Below, piece after piece: positions 1 to 13,298 of a stretch of DNA of 64,000 nt. The stretch is from NCBI GenBank assembly GCA_023313575.1, contig JAJTTP010000004.1:1116001-1180000 (forward strand), written 5' to 3'. The notes under the pieces were generated by a model. The model made no database searches, had not been told where the DNA came from, and was given only the letters and a program-made list of their open reading frames with translations. Position numbers and translations under genes: made by a program. Position 1 is the stretch's first letter, and every line of letters begins with the position of its first letter. Source of the stretch: Eutypella sp. D-1. Taxonomy: Eukaryota; Ascomycota; Sordariomycetes; Xylariales; Diatrypaceae.

Positions 1-3000
1 GGGCTGGTTGTGGACGTGGCCTGTCCACGGGTGTGAGTGGCTGCTAAAGGGGGCCAGAAGGGCAAAAAAGTGAGGCGACCGCCCTGCGACCCCCATTCGA
101 GTGGTGAGTGATTCTCCGAGGTCCCGCGCCGGACCACTCCTGCCACTATCCCCCCGGCCGGGCGACTGTGGGCCCCGCCAGTTAACCATCTCATTGACGG
201 GTCGACATGAGTGCATTCGTTATGCAGGATGCATCACAGGCTGCCACGCAGCCCACGATAGCCCGCCTGGAGATGGAGACATGGAGACATGGAGAAGATC
301 ACGAATTGAATGGGTGGATGGCGCTACGTCGTCCACTCAGATTGCATGTCCCCGTAAAAGAATGAACAAAGAAAAAGAAGTGCTTATGTACATAGAGCAA
401 ACCCGAGGGAGGTCATCGCCACAATTATCAAGTAATACCCCATCAGCCCATCTACCACCCATCGTCCACGATATTGATGCAGGACTCCGCTGTTAGCTTA
501 GGTACAAGCCTCCTAGGCAACAAGTCAGCAAGCGAAGCCACGATCTCGCTCCTCATTGTGAACCAACCTTATCGCGCTATGTGCTACGGAGCCTTACATG
601 CGCCATACATCCCACCTACGCATCTACGCGTTCCTCCAGTAATCCGTGCATCCGTATCGTATCGGTATCAAGACATGTCCTCTTTTCTTTTGTTCTCCGC
701 TACCCATTCCCCCCTCGTGATCGTGACTCAGAGCCACTTGTTCCTTCAACGGGCGTAGCACCAGGCCACGTGCAACTGATTGTTGCCCGCCCCCTCCCTC
801 TCTTCCCCTCCTTTGGACCCTTTGTGCACTTCGTTTCTCCCTCCCTAGAGCATCTACCCATGTAGTGCCAGATGAGGTCTTGTCATGCTGTGGAAACATG
901 CTGAAACGACACGCTGCCGAGATATTAGATCAGGTACATACGGTAATTGCTTGTCGATTAAGCCCCGCCTAAGATAGATATAGATACATGGATGATGTGT
1001 CAGCCAGGGTTCGGGCTTGGTAGCCATGCCGGTCCCCATTCCTGTGGCTTGTCACGATCTGAGAGAAGACCTGAAGGTGACACAAGTCTTCCTACTTTTA
1101 GCCTGGCAACTTTCGCGACAGCAGCTGCATCGGGCTGGTTTACCATCGCGTCGAAATGGCGAATAAGCGTAACGCAGCCCTGCAGCCCTGGCAGTCTTGT
1201 CGGTGAGCTCCAACCAGCATGCTACGTAGATGACTAGGTATACATAAACAAACGCATAAACTTTTCTCCCAGGTACCTAGCTTCATATACAATGCGCTTA
1301 CCGCGGGCGTTGCACCTTATCTACATGGTTTCGTTCCGACATTGGAGATGGAATCCTTCCTCATGTTGGCTGCCGACACCTGCGACAACAAGACTATGCG
1401 AAGTAATTAGGGACATGGGGAGTTTTAACCGCCTAGCTGAGTCACAAATGTGATATGCCCCCTCCCGGTTCAACCCCCACCCCTTTTAGGACACGTTCCC
1501 ACACTCGGCACCGACTCTCCCACGGGTTCGGCCACCAGCCCTGCCCAGCCGACGCTCGCTCCGGGGTGGGCCTGAACCCCCCCCCCCCCCCCCGGACGTC
1601 CTCTGTGACAACTGCTGTCTGATCGGAGACGTTAGATGGACTTCGGCGGGTCGATAAGGAATCATCCTGCTTATTATCGCAATCTGGCGTCATGGCCTCC
1701 AGCCGGGTCGCCATGCATCCAGGATGATATGGTCTAGTAGGGAAGAGGGTTCGCGACGACACCTGACTGTAACTGCGGGTGGTTGACAGGTCGTCTATCT
1801 CCCTGTCCCGGTCAACCGGTATACTGGAATCAACTAATTACCCAAGATTACTTCTTTCCTGTTCTTCTCCACCCTGTCATGTCTTGCCCAACCCCCATGC
1901 CTCTCGCGCATCCGTTCCGGCGACCAGGGTCCTTGAACCCGGATCAGCGAGCTACGTCTTACGGCAGGTGCGATGACGATACCCGGCCTTGGATATGATA
2001 GATAGATGAATGGGGTTGGGGGGGTGAACCACGGACACGGAACGCGGACGCGAGAATCATGCGTGTATGTAATATGTATGTATGTTGGGAAAGGATTCTC
2101 AGACATCCAGGTAGGGATTCTTTTTCGCATCTCGTCTCTTTTTTTTTCCTGTAGCAAATTGAGACCTCCTGGAGACCCGGTAACACATACGGGCCTGCTA
2201 TTGACGTAATGTAGGAGCACAAAGATCCCTGACTGCGATAACGGCGGAAGAAAAAAAAAAGAAACAAAACCCACATACGACAAGAAAACAAAAAAGCATG
2301 ACCGCTGACGCACGCACGCGAAGCGCACATACACACCCACACGCATACACATATAATACATACAACTTCTTCGCCCTGCAAGTCGCCGGCCGGCAGGGCT
2401 GCAGCTGCGCAACGGCTTCCCACAGATTGTCCGACCGCGATGACCTACCTACCTAAGCTACCTACCGTAGATTCCCCCCCCCCCCCAGCCTTTCCTCCTA
2501 TCCAGTGACGTTACATGCCCCATGCAGCCTACGGGCATTTGTGGGTGGTGACGATGTCAAAATAGAGGCGTGGAGAGGAAGACGAATGAAAATAAAAGAC
2601 AATCTGAAAGGCGCAGGCGGGAAGAAGCTAAAACAAAAAAAGAACAATCATACATACGTACGCATGGCTGTTGAACGAAGTCGCGGATCCGTGCCGGCTC
2701 TCATGGCGGCCGGATGTGCATGTCATCGTTCCGCGAACAGGAGGAGGTGGGGGCAGGCTGCGAGAAGGGGAAGGGAGAGGAGGGATGCCGGGGGAAATGG
2801 TTCAAGCCCCGGGGCTTCCTTTTTCACCGGGCCGCTTCCTAACCTTGTCGCACAAGCGATTGTATCTGTGACGCCAAGGAGGGGGAGGCCTGTTTGTTGG
2901 CTTACCCAGGCTGCCAGGTGTTCCCAAAAGAGTATGCAAGGAGATAAGCACCTACGTAAACACCAGAAGCAAAAAAACAAAAACAAAAAATAGCAACAAG

Positions 3001-3971
3001 TTCCGGGACATGAATCCTGCAGCATATATTACTTGGAGAAATCATCATCGTATGGTTTAATCTGTTTCCGGCGATGCCATACTATTTCTGCATATAGGAG
3101 GCTGACCCTAAATGGAGATATCCGACGGAGAGAAGGAGGGGAGGAGGAAGAGGGTTTGGTTTGGCCTTTTGAATGATTGCTCCTCTTCCCTTCCAAGGTT
3201 GTCTTGCCTGTTTTTGTCTTCCTTTTCTCAACCACCACAATGAATATGATCAATGCCGTAGTTTCCCATCGGGAATCAATCCAAAACCGCACATGAAAAC
3301 ACCTGGGTATGAACTACCTATCTATGCACTTGTTTCCGACATGTATCCGTAACTAGATGCGCGGCATCATCCATAGAATACATAGCAAGATATATTGTAG
3401 GCGATATAGTATACGTACGGACCACGTTGTAGAAGGTTGCTACCCAGGTAGGTATTACGTAGGACCTTGGGATAGCTGAGTTCCCCCTGACTGCCGAGAC
3501 TACCAGTTTCCATCAACCTGGGAAAGGGGCAGGCGCTGATCAATAGTTATGTACGAAGTACTTAGGTACCTACAGTCCGGGTGTGTAGCAGGTAGCGCAT
3601 GTTGGAACAAGTCAGCTGACTCCAGAACAGTCCAATGCAGCTGGCAGTAGTTTGAGGGAAATTTGCTTACTTAATCAAACACCCCTCTCTTTAAAAAGCC
3701 CCTCTAACTGCTTAAAACTTGAGCATGCATAATAACTAGTTATTAGGTAAGTTCATAAGATCCGTGAAAGACACGTTTCTTAGTGGATTCGAGGTTACTA
3801 GACCTCACTAAGTATCGTCTACGCAGTTAGCTACTGCATCCACATACATCGCATCGCATACCATTTTTTGTCTTGTTCTTATATCGCGAAGCTTAAGCTT
3901 AAACTTACGAATTTCTTTCTACTCATCGAAATAGCGTCCAATGTGAGGTACCCCAATCACATTGCGGCATC
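1..3971. other. Intergenic region, no supportable gene
   Basis: Open frames here are short, lie in many frames at once and show no domain, no signal peptide and no plausible splice joins into longer proteins. The sequence is marked by pyrimidine and purine runs, a poly-C tract near 1577-1594 and short TAGGTA/ACCTA motifs (around 1271, 2445-2465, 3450 and 3560). The last few hundred bases before 3972 may be 5' flanking or UTR of the OS-9-like gene. Confidence 0.6.
1577..1594. repeat. Poly-C homopolymer tract
   Basis: An uninterrupted run of about 17-18 cytosines sits in non-coding sequence. A second, shorter C run occurs near 2475-2487. Such tracts are prone to length error in assembly and to replication slippage. 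Confidence 0.8.
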
Positions 3972-5810
3972 ATGCGCCGTCTTCACTTATTACTGCTCCT
4001 GTGGCGGCTCCAGCTTTCCGGGGCGCGCCAGCCGGGCTTCAGCATTCATCATGATTTATTAGCACATCCCCAGGTAAGTTGAGCTATTGAGGTATTTTTT
4101 CTTTTTTTTTTTTCTTTTTTTGCATTTAGATTTCTATTGAAAAAGGAGAGCTGCAGGTACTAATATCACCAGTTCGAGGTTGTCTTCTCCGAATCTTACA
4201 TATCCGAACCGGCAGCCCGGGCTCTGGTCGAGAAGAAGACTGAACCCGCGCATCCCACCTACGAGGCCGAATTCAGCAGTCAGAGCGATCTGACCTCGAA
4301 TATCCGTGCCGGAGATCATAGTGGCGACGACGGTGATGGCTCTGCCGGGTACCCTGGGACCAACGACGACGATGACGACCCCTATGCTGACCACAAGGTG
4401 GCCGAGACATACGAGGTCATGACTCTCCATCCGCACCGCTACCTGTGCGCGATACCGGTCATCGAGCCGCCACCGGCATTGAACGAGACAGCGACGGAGC
4501 TTGCCAAGGCGGAAGAGGCGCGAGAGCTAGCGCGTGCATCAGCCCACGGCTGGGATCTGATGAACGGACTTGACGGCACCTGTCTATACTACGTTTCCGG
4601 TTGGTGGAGCTATAGCTTTTGCTACGGCCACGATGTCGTCCAGTTCCACGCCCTGCCCGGAAGCCTGAAGAGCGGCCTTCCCGTCCGCGACCCCCAGACT
4701 ATGGAATACGTGCTAGGGCGGGTGCAAGACACGCGGCAGCGTGGTGCACAATCGGGCTATAACGGCAATAATAACAACAACGATCAAGGACGGCAGCAGC
4801 AGACCGACACGGACGTGGTGACCGCACCCCCCAATGCGGAGTTGCAGGTCAAGGGCGACCAGCGGTACCTGGTGCAGAAGCTGGAGGCGGGCACGGTGTG
4901 CGATCTGACAGGCCGCGACCGCACCATCGAGGTACAGTACCACTGCAGCCCGGGTAGCACGCAAGATCGCATCGGCTGGATCAAAGAGGTCACCACCTGC
5001 GCGTACCTGATGGTCGTCCACACCCCGCGCCTCTGCTCCGACGTCGCCTTCCTGCCCCCCAAGGAGACCCGCGCCAATATCATCAGCTGCCGCGCCATTG
5101 TCTCCGAGGCCGATGAGCCCGCCTGGCACGCCCGCAAGACCCTCGAAGCCGAGGCCGCCATGCGGGGCCTGCAACAGAACCAGAACCAACCGCAGAGCGA
5201 CAGCCAGCCCGCAAGGGGCGGGCCCATTGTCGTTGGCGGTGTCGTCGTCGGTGGCCGTCGCATCCTCGGCAATGGCGAGGATGGAAAGGCGCCCATCCAG
5301 CTCTCGCCTCCCAGAGGCTTTTTTGGCGGCGGCGGCGGCGGTATTCAGGCCGGCAACGTCGGCGACCTCAGTCTCAAGCCCAATAGACAAGCACGCCAAC
5401 AAGGAAAACAGCAGCAGCAGCGACAAGCCGCGGGTGGTGAGACCGGTGAGACGGTGGAGGTGGTGGCGCAGAGCAGGGGCAGAAGCACGGCTCGAGGCAG
5501 AGCCGGCGACGAGGCGGAAGCCGAGGAAGACGACGGCGTGGTCGACGTCCTCTCCGACGAAGAGCTCCGAGAGCTCGGCATAAGCCCCGAGCTCGTCGAA
5601 CAGCTGCAACAGCAGCTCCAGGAGCTTGCCGGCGAGCGCGGCTGGAAGCTCGAGGTCGTCGAGGTCCCCGGGGACCACCCGGAGATCCGGGGCGTCGTCG
5701 AGGGCGATGACGACGAATACGATGACAACGGCAACGAAGACAACGATGGGGAGGGTGATGCAGGCAGTGGGGCCGGGAGCCAGGAGAAGTTCTTTAATGA
5801 GGAGCTTTGA
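3972..5810 (+). CDS. yos9: Protein OS-9 homologue (Yos9), ER quality-control lectin
   Basis: Two exons, 3972-4073 and 4173-5810, give 579 aa. Intron 4074-4172 has donor GTAAGT, branch TACTAAT and acceptor CCAG. Exon 1 supplies a start Met, a Leu-rich signal peptide (residues 1-19) and the FSIHHDLLAHPQ stretch that continues directly into FEVVFSESYIS in exon 2, the N-terminal pattern of fungal Yos9. A mannose-6-phosphate-receptor-homology (MRH) domain spans roughly residues 165-325. It contains the SGWWSYSFCYG core, a QFH motif and paired cysteines ending near CAYLMVVHTPRLC. In this family the MRH domain binds trimmed N-glycans on misfolded glycoproteins in the ER lumen and hands them to the Hrd1 ERAD ligase. 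The C-terminal third is Gln- and acid-rich and low in complexity. The protein ends in NEEL, not canonical HDEL/KDEL. The nearest gene is 1.7 kb downstream. Confidence 0.93.
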
Positions 5811-7516
5811 TCGGTGCTCGTGATACTTGCGGTGGGGTTTTGTTACTTGCTAGCTTCTTTTTTTCCTTTCGTGTAGGCATGCATCGCAGATGGCGTTTTT
5901 ATGTTGTTACGGGCTGGATGAGTCACTATGGATGATCGTACATAAGCGCTGGGAGGACGATCGCTCACACATGCGTATATGTATATACGTGCGCGCATGA
6001 TGCCTCCCAGGTGTCGCGTTCGCTTATCGAACCCTGAATGAATCGATATTATCAACCCATCACGGCCGCCTCTTCGCTACATAGCTCCACACACCATCCG
6101 GTCACTTACATGGGCTACATCATACCGCATGCTTCCTAGCCCTTTATGGGCGGAGCGAAGCAAAGAAGACGAGCCGCCCTCTTTCCTGTGATGCGCATGC
6201 AGATTTTTACCTCCCCATATACCGTATCTCCACCTTGCGCGATAGGCTAGATATACCTACAGTATGGGACCAAACCCTATATTCATTCACCTCTTTCCTC
6301 CCCCGCGACTAAACGTGTCAAGAGTGCCGTGAGGACGTCATCAATCTCTCTTGGCTCTTAACTCTGTCCCCGTCGATTCGTTCCCCCTTGTTGTGTTCGC
6401 AACAGTGACACCCTCGTTCAAGTGTGCCCGCTACCTACCCTCAATTTATCCTTTGATACTGCGTGGCCTTCTTTCGGCGTCAACCAGCTACCTCATCGTT
6501 CTCATCATCTGTTAGAGGACGCCAGGTGTTGCTTGTCCCCAATGCTGATGAGCCTCGGACTCCTCAATTCTAGATATCAACCTCAATCCCAACAGAAGCA
6601 TCCACCGTTATTATCACCAGCCCATGGTTGAGACGCCATTGTTCTCCAAGACCGCCCCTTCGTCGTTTCTGAAGACTGGCTGGAATCGTAGGTTCTCGCC
6701 GCAATCGTGCAACGAGAGATGTTCGATGGAACTGGAGGGTGTAATAGGCATGGTGGCATCTTCTCATGAGAGAACCATTAGCTCTACAGACCAAAGTCAT
6801 GGGGTGCGGACTACAAAATGGAGGACATAATGAAATCTGAGCAGACAAGCGTGGAACGGCAAGTCTGTCATTAGGTGCGGAATCGAAAAGGACTTATTAA
6901 ATCAGCATGAGTGTGAGTATTAATGGCCAAAGGCCTTGGGCTGGAAATTGTTTTCGGAGGTCATCGGACAGGATCGGACATCATACTCAAGACATCTGCT
7001 CCACTACCCTAGCATTGTATTTGCTCCGGCTGCCGTGCGTATCTGACTCAATATTCAGCAAGAGCGATTGATAGCCTCATTTTTGGTTTATGGGGACCTG
7101 TGACTACTATATTTAGAAAAAGCAGTTGTTGTGCTTCCAGTGGAGGTCACACTGAAGCGGATCAGTTGGTGGTGTTGGCCCCGTCAGGGGATTATCAAAG
7201 TGGGTCCCTCCGGGGAACGAGCAAAATTTCCTAAAAGGGCAACTAGACGTTTCCCCGAGTGTGGGGGAGCGGGCACCCTAAGGGCTTTCCCCAGATTCGA
7301 TCCAAAGACGCATGACGAAAGTAGTAATCCCAAAGTGTTGGTTGGATGGCCATGATGGCCGTGATGAAGCAAGACGTTGTCATTGCGTCTATTATATAGA
7401 AGAGGCTGTGTCCCTAAACTTGGCCGTCTCAGAATCTGTAGGATCAGTAAACTGAATAGCTTTGACGTACTTCGTATATCTTTGCGTATCTTTGATAAAG
7501 TAAACTCTTCGACAAA
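5811..7516. other. Intergenic region
   Basis: No open frame with recognisable coding character is seen on either strand. The final part before 7517 is likely the promoter and 5' UTR of the dioxygenase-like gene. Confidence 0.55.
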
Positions 7517-8729
7517 ATGACTGAAGTCCTGCAGAGAACCACGGTTAATGTACCGGCCGACATGCTCCCACCACCCCTGAAAGGTACCTCGCGACCTCAA
7601 GGGCTTACACTGAACGGTTATGGTGGCGCAATAGGCAATGTGAAGCTCCTGGAGCCCTGCTACCCAGACACGCCCATAGACGAACTCAAGAGACGTTATG
7701 AAGAAGATGGTGTCATTTGGGTAAGTGCGATTGACCAAGGTGACCTCTGCTAAGCCGGCTAGCTAACAGGATCCCAAAGGTAAAAGGCCTCCTCGACCGA
7801 GAGCTAGTCATGAAATGCCGGAAGGACTATCTCGCCATGGCCAACGATGGGACGGGGATGCTCAAGCCGGGCACGGACCCGGTAGACGGGATATTCTCGG
7901 GCGCCGACTGGCGAGACTTCTTGCTCCCCGGCGCGGTCCGCGTCGCGGCCGGACTGAAAGACGAGGGCAAGTTCGTGGAGAATGCCATGAAGAGTCACAG
8001 CGCGCCCTTCTACCAAGAGTTCAAGGACGCGGTCGGGCGCGCGCTGGAGCCGTTCGTGGGCCGGCTGCGGGGCTTTGAGGAGCCGTGGTGCCTGCCCCGC
8101 TCCCTGCTCCGCTGCGCCGTGCCGGGCGGAGAGACCACGCCGGTCCACTACGACCAGATCTTCCTGCGCGCCGGCCCGCCCACCAGCATCACGGCTTGGG
8201 TGCCCATCGGTGATGTCGACCTGATGGGAGGCGGGCTCATCTATCTTGACAGGTCTCTCGACATCGGTAAGAAATACGAAGAGGACTTCTCTCGCATGAA
8301 TGCCGGGCTCTCGGACGAGGAGAGAATATTTGCGTTCAACAAGAACATGGAAGCCGGCGGTTGGCTCGACCGCAATGCTTCGAGATTCGGAGAAAATTGG
8401 GCTCGGAATTGGTTGGTGGTGAGTACCCACATTATCTATGCCTGGCTTGGGCGCCTACTTCCCACGTCCTTGAGAGGATGTGTGTGTACACGAAATATAC
8501 CCAATTGCTAACTGCGATGCAGGGCAAGTACGAGGCTGGGGACGTAGTGTTCCATGACCCTTACACAGTCCACGCTGGAGCGCGAAATGATGATCCATGC
8601 GGTCGAATCCGAGTGTCCACGGACTTGCGCTTTGTGGATAAGAGCAAGCCCTACGATAAGCGTTGGACACATATTGCCTACACTGAGAATGACCCGAATG
8701 TGGCCAGGAAGATCCAGATTCCCAAGTGA
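7517..8729 (+). CDS. Phytanoyl-CoA dioxygenase (PhyH) family Fe(II)/2-oxoglutarate oxygenase
   Basis: Three exons, 7517-7720, 7780-8418 and 8523-8729, give 349 aa. Both introns are phase 0 (donors GTAAGT and GTGAGT; branch GCTAAC in each). The metal triad can be read directly: His191-x-Asp193 in VHYDQIFLR, and the distal His298 in FHDPYTVHAG. Arginines about ten residues further on (R309/R311) are the likely 2-oxoglutarate anchor. PhyH-family enzymes hydroxylate acyl chains or, in fungal clusters, a wide range of secondary metabolites; the substrate cannot be told from sequence. No signal peptide is seen. The gene converges tail to tail with the Zn2Cys6 regulator, with 186 bp between stops. 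It opens a block with a permease and a P450, which fits a tailoring role. Family assignment is firm; the cluster role is inferred. Confidence 0.88.
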
Positions 8730-8915
8730 TAAACTTCATACTGCATGCCGTTGAATCATTAGCAACAACCAATTCAATCTATATTTGTGGTTATCTCTTG
8801 AAGGATTTATTTTCGTCCCCTTCTAAGTGCTAAACGTAATGTGCTCATATGCAGACTACTTGTGGTAGGCCGGAAGGCTTCATCCGGGCAAAATGCTAGA
8901 ACCGTAGGTACGGTA

Positions 8916-11021
8916 TCAATTAATATCTACAGATGTATCGAAAAATAGACTACCCCAAGAATTGTCAAGCTCCAACACGGACCCGCCGAATCCAGCCACC
9001 TCATCAGAGAAAATTGTTTGGTGGTCCGCGCCCGGGTTGGATTGATCCAGACCACTTGGTAGACTAGCCTTTCCAGTGATTTCTTGAAAGTCACGGAGGA
9101 CGTTAAGATACCGTTGCCCGACAGCATCACCATCAACGCCGATGGGGAATTGAATCATTGCCTCATCGGCGATCGCCCTCATGCGAGACGACGCATTCGG
9201 CCAAAGGTGAGAGCACATGTAGATAGTACCAATAGCAGCAAACTGCACATAATTTACCATCCAGAAAGCTCTTGAGAATAGGCCCCGCTGGTAGAGATAA
9301 TTGCACTCAGCAACGATCATGCGGGCCATCTCTATCGATTTCTCATGGCACCTCAAGACCCACTGCTCCAGTCTCGCTAGCTGTTCACGGCTATCGCTTG
9401 CGAGCCAGTAGAGAATGAATGGACGGTACAGGAGAAGGCTAGCGTGGGCAAACGTGAGCTTCAGAGTGCACATCTGTCTTTGTATAATCGTTGACATGGC
9501 AGAGGGCGGTAAAGTAACGAAGTTGAGATATGGAGGGAGGGCTTCTAGCCAGGCACTCAAGTCCTTCTCGATTTCGCTCGCCACGTCATGGATCTGTGAG
9601 ATGCTTCGTACTCTGGAAACCCCACTATATAGCTCACGGTGGATCCGCCCCAATATGCGGCCTAACCGAGCGTAGTGAATCAGGGCGGCCGATGTGGAGA
9701 ATTCTTCAGGCCCTGTAGGAATACAAGAAGATGTGGTAATCGCGTCGTCGTCCGCGAAAGCACACTCCTCTTGGTCGACATCATCGTCATGGATCGCGCA
9801 GGGGCGCCCAAAGATGCTGCTCAGCGTCCTGTCGTTGACATATATAGTCCAGAAAAGTCGCTTGCCATACTCGTAAGAGATCAAATCTCGTTTACGTTCG
9901 TTTGATAGTCGGTGGAGCCCGAGAGCTTGCGCTCGCCGAACTAGCGTGCCGAAGGACGACCATGCTTCATGCATATTCGAATGGTTGAGGAGAAAGTGAA
10001 TTGCAAGAAGGTCGGCCTGAAGACAAGAAAGCGTTATTCTGCTTTGTCTGTCCCGCAGCTGTTGAGCAGCCATTCTATAAAGATGTACACTAAACTGAAG
10101 TTAGGGTCTACGTTCCTCCCTTTAGGGGACATGAAATACATACCTGGCGTTATAACCACGGAAATGGTCGGTCTTCTTAGAATAGTGGGATCCCAGTGCC
10201 AAGACCATATATACTAAAGCCACGTTATCTTGACTTAAGTCCGCACCGGAGGCAATACCGTAAAGTTGGTTATAGTAGTTCATCAGGCTGGGCTCGTGGA
10301 CGAAGCGCGAGGTTGTGAGGCCGAAATCGAAGAAATTCCGGACAAGCTCATCAGCAATGTGTTTTGGGGGGAGAACAGATGCTTGGCATTCAGGCCCAGT
10401 AAAAGGGTCATCGGAGAAATGGATAGATATTGATGGGAGCTTTGAAAGCTTCTGCTTTGCAAATTGCAAGAATGCGAACTCGGACGAGCCACCATGCATA
10501 TGCCCGTACTGATCTTCTTGGAGTATTCCTTGGGGTGTCTCCGGGGCGTGCTGTGTGCTCGCCAAAGACCCATTGTCAGACTGGGAAGGGCTGGTCTCTT
10601 CCAGCGAAAGGTGCTCTGGGCCCTGGCCAGACTCGTGGGGAATTGATAGGCTCGCTGATGAATGTCGGGTATCGACGTGGTTTTGAATGACCTCATCGTC
10701 ATGAGCCGTTGTGAGAGTGGTCTTCATATAGCGGCATGTGTACCCATGCTGCTGACACCTCATGCACGGTTCATGGCCTGAACATCGAGTCTTTTTTCTA
10801 TTCATTTCCGTCAGCCTGTGTATTCAACTGTGATTACAAGAAGGGGGGACATACTCGCGACACGCAGTACACGCATGTCTGATTTTAGATGGGGGAGTAT
10901 TGGCACTTTCCCCATGGCCGCCTTTCCGCTTGCGTGTATTGTTCAACTGTTTCAGCGCTGGGTCTTGATACGGTACAATCTTGAGAGGGGGTGGTGTCGG
11001 TTGATGAAGGCCATCCATCAC
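8916..11021 (-). CDS. Zn2Cys6 transcription factor with fungal-specific regulatory domain
   Basis: Three exons on the minus strand, 11021-10855, 10797-10144 and 10089-8916, give 664 aa. The introns are 57 and 54 bp, and both donors are GTATGT. The first intron cuts the zinc cluster. After joining, cysteines fall at residues 51, 54, 61, 67, 70 and 77 (spacing C-x2-C-x6-C-x5-C-x2-C-x6-C), a perfect Gal4-type binuclear cluster. The second join restores the Fungal_trans (PF04082-like) middle domain, reading NASVHLYRMAAQQLRDRQ and then LLAIHFLLN and RRAQALGLHR. Such proteins bind CGG-type half-sites in the nucleus. Its position between the dioxygenase and the permease makes it a candidate pathway-specific regulator of the block. 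The start at 11021 is the first in-frame ATG; a second Met follows at once. Confidence 0.9.
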
Positions 11022-11568
11022 GATTGCTTGGATTACGTGCGTGGAAAGTCAATAGCAATTTTATTCTGAGCAACCGCTTCTTGTCCCACCTTGACTCTTA
11101 CCTACCTAGGTACTTAGGTACGTTAGGTGGTCCTGGAACCCCTGAGCCGGTGAACCTTGTGTGGATATAGAAGTAACACAGCAAATCAGGTAAATTGTGA
11201 TCGTAAGCAATGAGGTAAGATTTGAGAGGTGCTTTCATAGCTTCCAACGTTGTTCCCGAGCACCGAGGTCGTACCCTTAACCTTGGAAGTACCTATAGAA
11301 TAGTTGTGATCGCTATTACCCCGATGATGATGCGGGGAAATGCAGGGTTCCCCACAAAGCTTGGTGGATTTCAATGTTAGATGAACTTGGCACCGACTTA
11401 GCTTCCCCAGACTTTGACCCCCACTGCCCAACCCCCATTTCATATCTACGCCCTTAAAGATAACCTTCCTCTACAATTGGCTAGTTTCGTATTTATCTCT
11501 ACGATCATTCCCCCTTTCTCCTCCTGCTAAGCAAGAAATCACAATTCCACCAACCGCGATTAACGCGA
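11022..11568. other. Intergenic region between regulator and permease
   Basis: These 547 bp hold the promoter side of the regulator and the 3' flank of the permease. A TAGGTA-type cluster lies at about 11100-11130. No coding signal is seen. Confidence 0.5.
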
Positions 11569-13298
11569 TTAAAGTTGGTACCTGAAGCCGCCCACTTTCT
11601 GAGCCTCTGTTGGGCCGCTTTTCCCTGTCGGCATCCCGTTGTCCAGCTTCCAATTTTGCCGACGTAAGTATATTCGCGAAATGGTAGCAATGGCAATAGC
11701 ACCGGTAGCAGCAGCCAGGTTGGTGGAGAAAGCTGCGAAGTATCGCGGCTGCCCACCGTAGAGATAGGGCGTCCATACGTTCGAGGTGTTGCACACAGAA
11801 ATGGTGAGCGCAATCCCCGAAGCTCGCTTAGCCACGGGCTGATTGAGAGTGCCGGTGATCCACGATAGCAACACGTTGTACCCAGCGTAAAATGAGGAAG
11901 GCATCAGCAGCATAGCTGTGTATCTAGCTCCGGTATTGAGGGTTGATATGGCTATGACATTTGCAGCCAGCGTGACGAGTAACGGCAAAACGATATGAAG
12001 ATAACGTTCGCCCGTTTTATCAGAGTGGAAACCGTTAATTAGCATAGTGATACAGCAGAGTATGAACGGTGGCGCCGTCAAAATCAACGTGATCGTTCGA
12101 GAATACCCGAGCGATGCAACTACCGGCGGAAAGAAGTTTGTTACGCCTGCCAGATGTGAGTGGGTATCCGTAATTTCGTTAATCACATCGCTCACCTGCG
12201 GCAATAAAGATGCAATAGACTGTAGAGAGATGAAGCCAGGTCTTGATGTCACAGACCGCGAGCTTCAGTCCTTGCATAGCAGTTATCTCTCCACGGTCAT
12301 CGTCCTGCCCTTGGTCTTGCTGATAGTTCCAGTCAATCCAGGCGCGTTCGGTTTCAGTGAAGCTCTTGATCCCGTTCCTTGAGTTTGGAAGAAGGAAGGC
12401 GAAAAGGAGGGCAAGACCAATGGTTACGACCCCTTCGACAAGAAAGAGCTGAAAGAGCGTTAATAGCCGTATTCGCATGGTAGCATTGCGCATTGGAAGT
12501 ACTCACCCACCGCCAACCTGATAGCCCGTGTCGGCCGTCAAGCTCCAAGATAGGTATCGCTAGTAGTCCGCCGAAAGCATTGCCAAGTTGCGATCCTGAA
12601 TAAAACAGGGCAGCTCTGAAGGCGTATTGTCCTCTGTTGTAAAATAATGATAGGTAGAATAGAGCACCCGGGTAGAACACGGCTTCAACGAAGCCGATGA
12701 AGAACCTAGCGACGGCCAAGCCTGCAAAGTTATGGACAGCTACCTGGGCAATTGACATGACTCCTGCGAAGTTTCGTTAGCCATACTTTCGCATTTCTCG
12801 ACAATTCGGAACCAACCCCATAACCCCATAGCTAGAGATATGTAGACTCCCGGATATGCCAACGTCCCCAGTAGCATATTGGAAGGAATCTGCATTATAA
12901 CTATCGGGCACATTAGTTCTGGTGTCTTTAAACGCGCTGGGGCAGTATTTCCACTGTGAAGACTCACTGTATCCCGCGAACAAGACCGATACGCAGCTCT
13001 GATATTCTGTCGGCGTGAGGCCGAGTTCCTCCTCGATATTAGCCAACTTCGCCGAAGCAATATTGTTGCGATCTAAGTAATTCAGAATGTACATAATCAT
13101 CAAGCATGGCAAGATGATGATATCCATTTTGAACACAGCGGACCTTCCAATCTTCGCGTACTCTTCTGCCGTAAGTGCTCGAAGGATCGCAGGCATCGAG
13201 TCGTCGGTGCTAATTTTCAGCGCTGGCTCCTGCATGGCATCCTCCATGTGAGCAACGCACTCGCTCTCGTCCGCCTTCTTGGTATCTAGGTCCGCCAT
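11569..13298 (-). CDS. MFS permease of the allantoate/Dal5-like (anion:cation symporter) family
   Basis: Five exons on the minus strand, 13298-12968, 12900-12817, 12763-12507, 12448-12196 and 12146-11569, give 500 aa. The introns are 49-67 bp; one has a weak GTTGGT donor. Joined, the protein reads LNYLDRNNIASAKLANIEEELG, then FAGYIIMQIPSNMLLG, then MGLWGVMSIAQVAVHNFAG, then RFFIGFVEAVFYPGALFYLS. This is the signature order of the Dal5-like branch of the major facilitator superfamily, with about 12 membrane segments. Family members import vitamins, allantoate, carboxylates or related organic anions; the actual cargo is unknown. It lies upstream of and in the same orientation as the regulator, and on the same strand as the P450. 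The start at 13298 precedes a hydrophilic tail typical of the family. Confidence 0.9.

Noticed and set aside
1834..2423. Two overlapping minus-strand frames of 154-192 codons
   Set aside because: Simple-sequence composition, no family feature and mutually overlapping.
4713..5678. Long minus-strand frame of 321 codons opposite the Yos9 gene
   Set aside because: It mirrors the GC-rich codon pattern of the Yos9 exon, has no domain and consists of Leu/Ala runs.
7184..7738. Minus-strand frame of 184 codons overlapping exon 1 of the dioxygenase
   Set aside because: It opposes a well-supported exon and has no family features.
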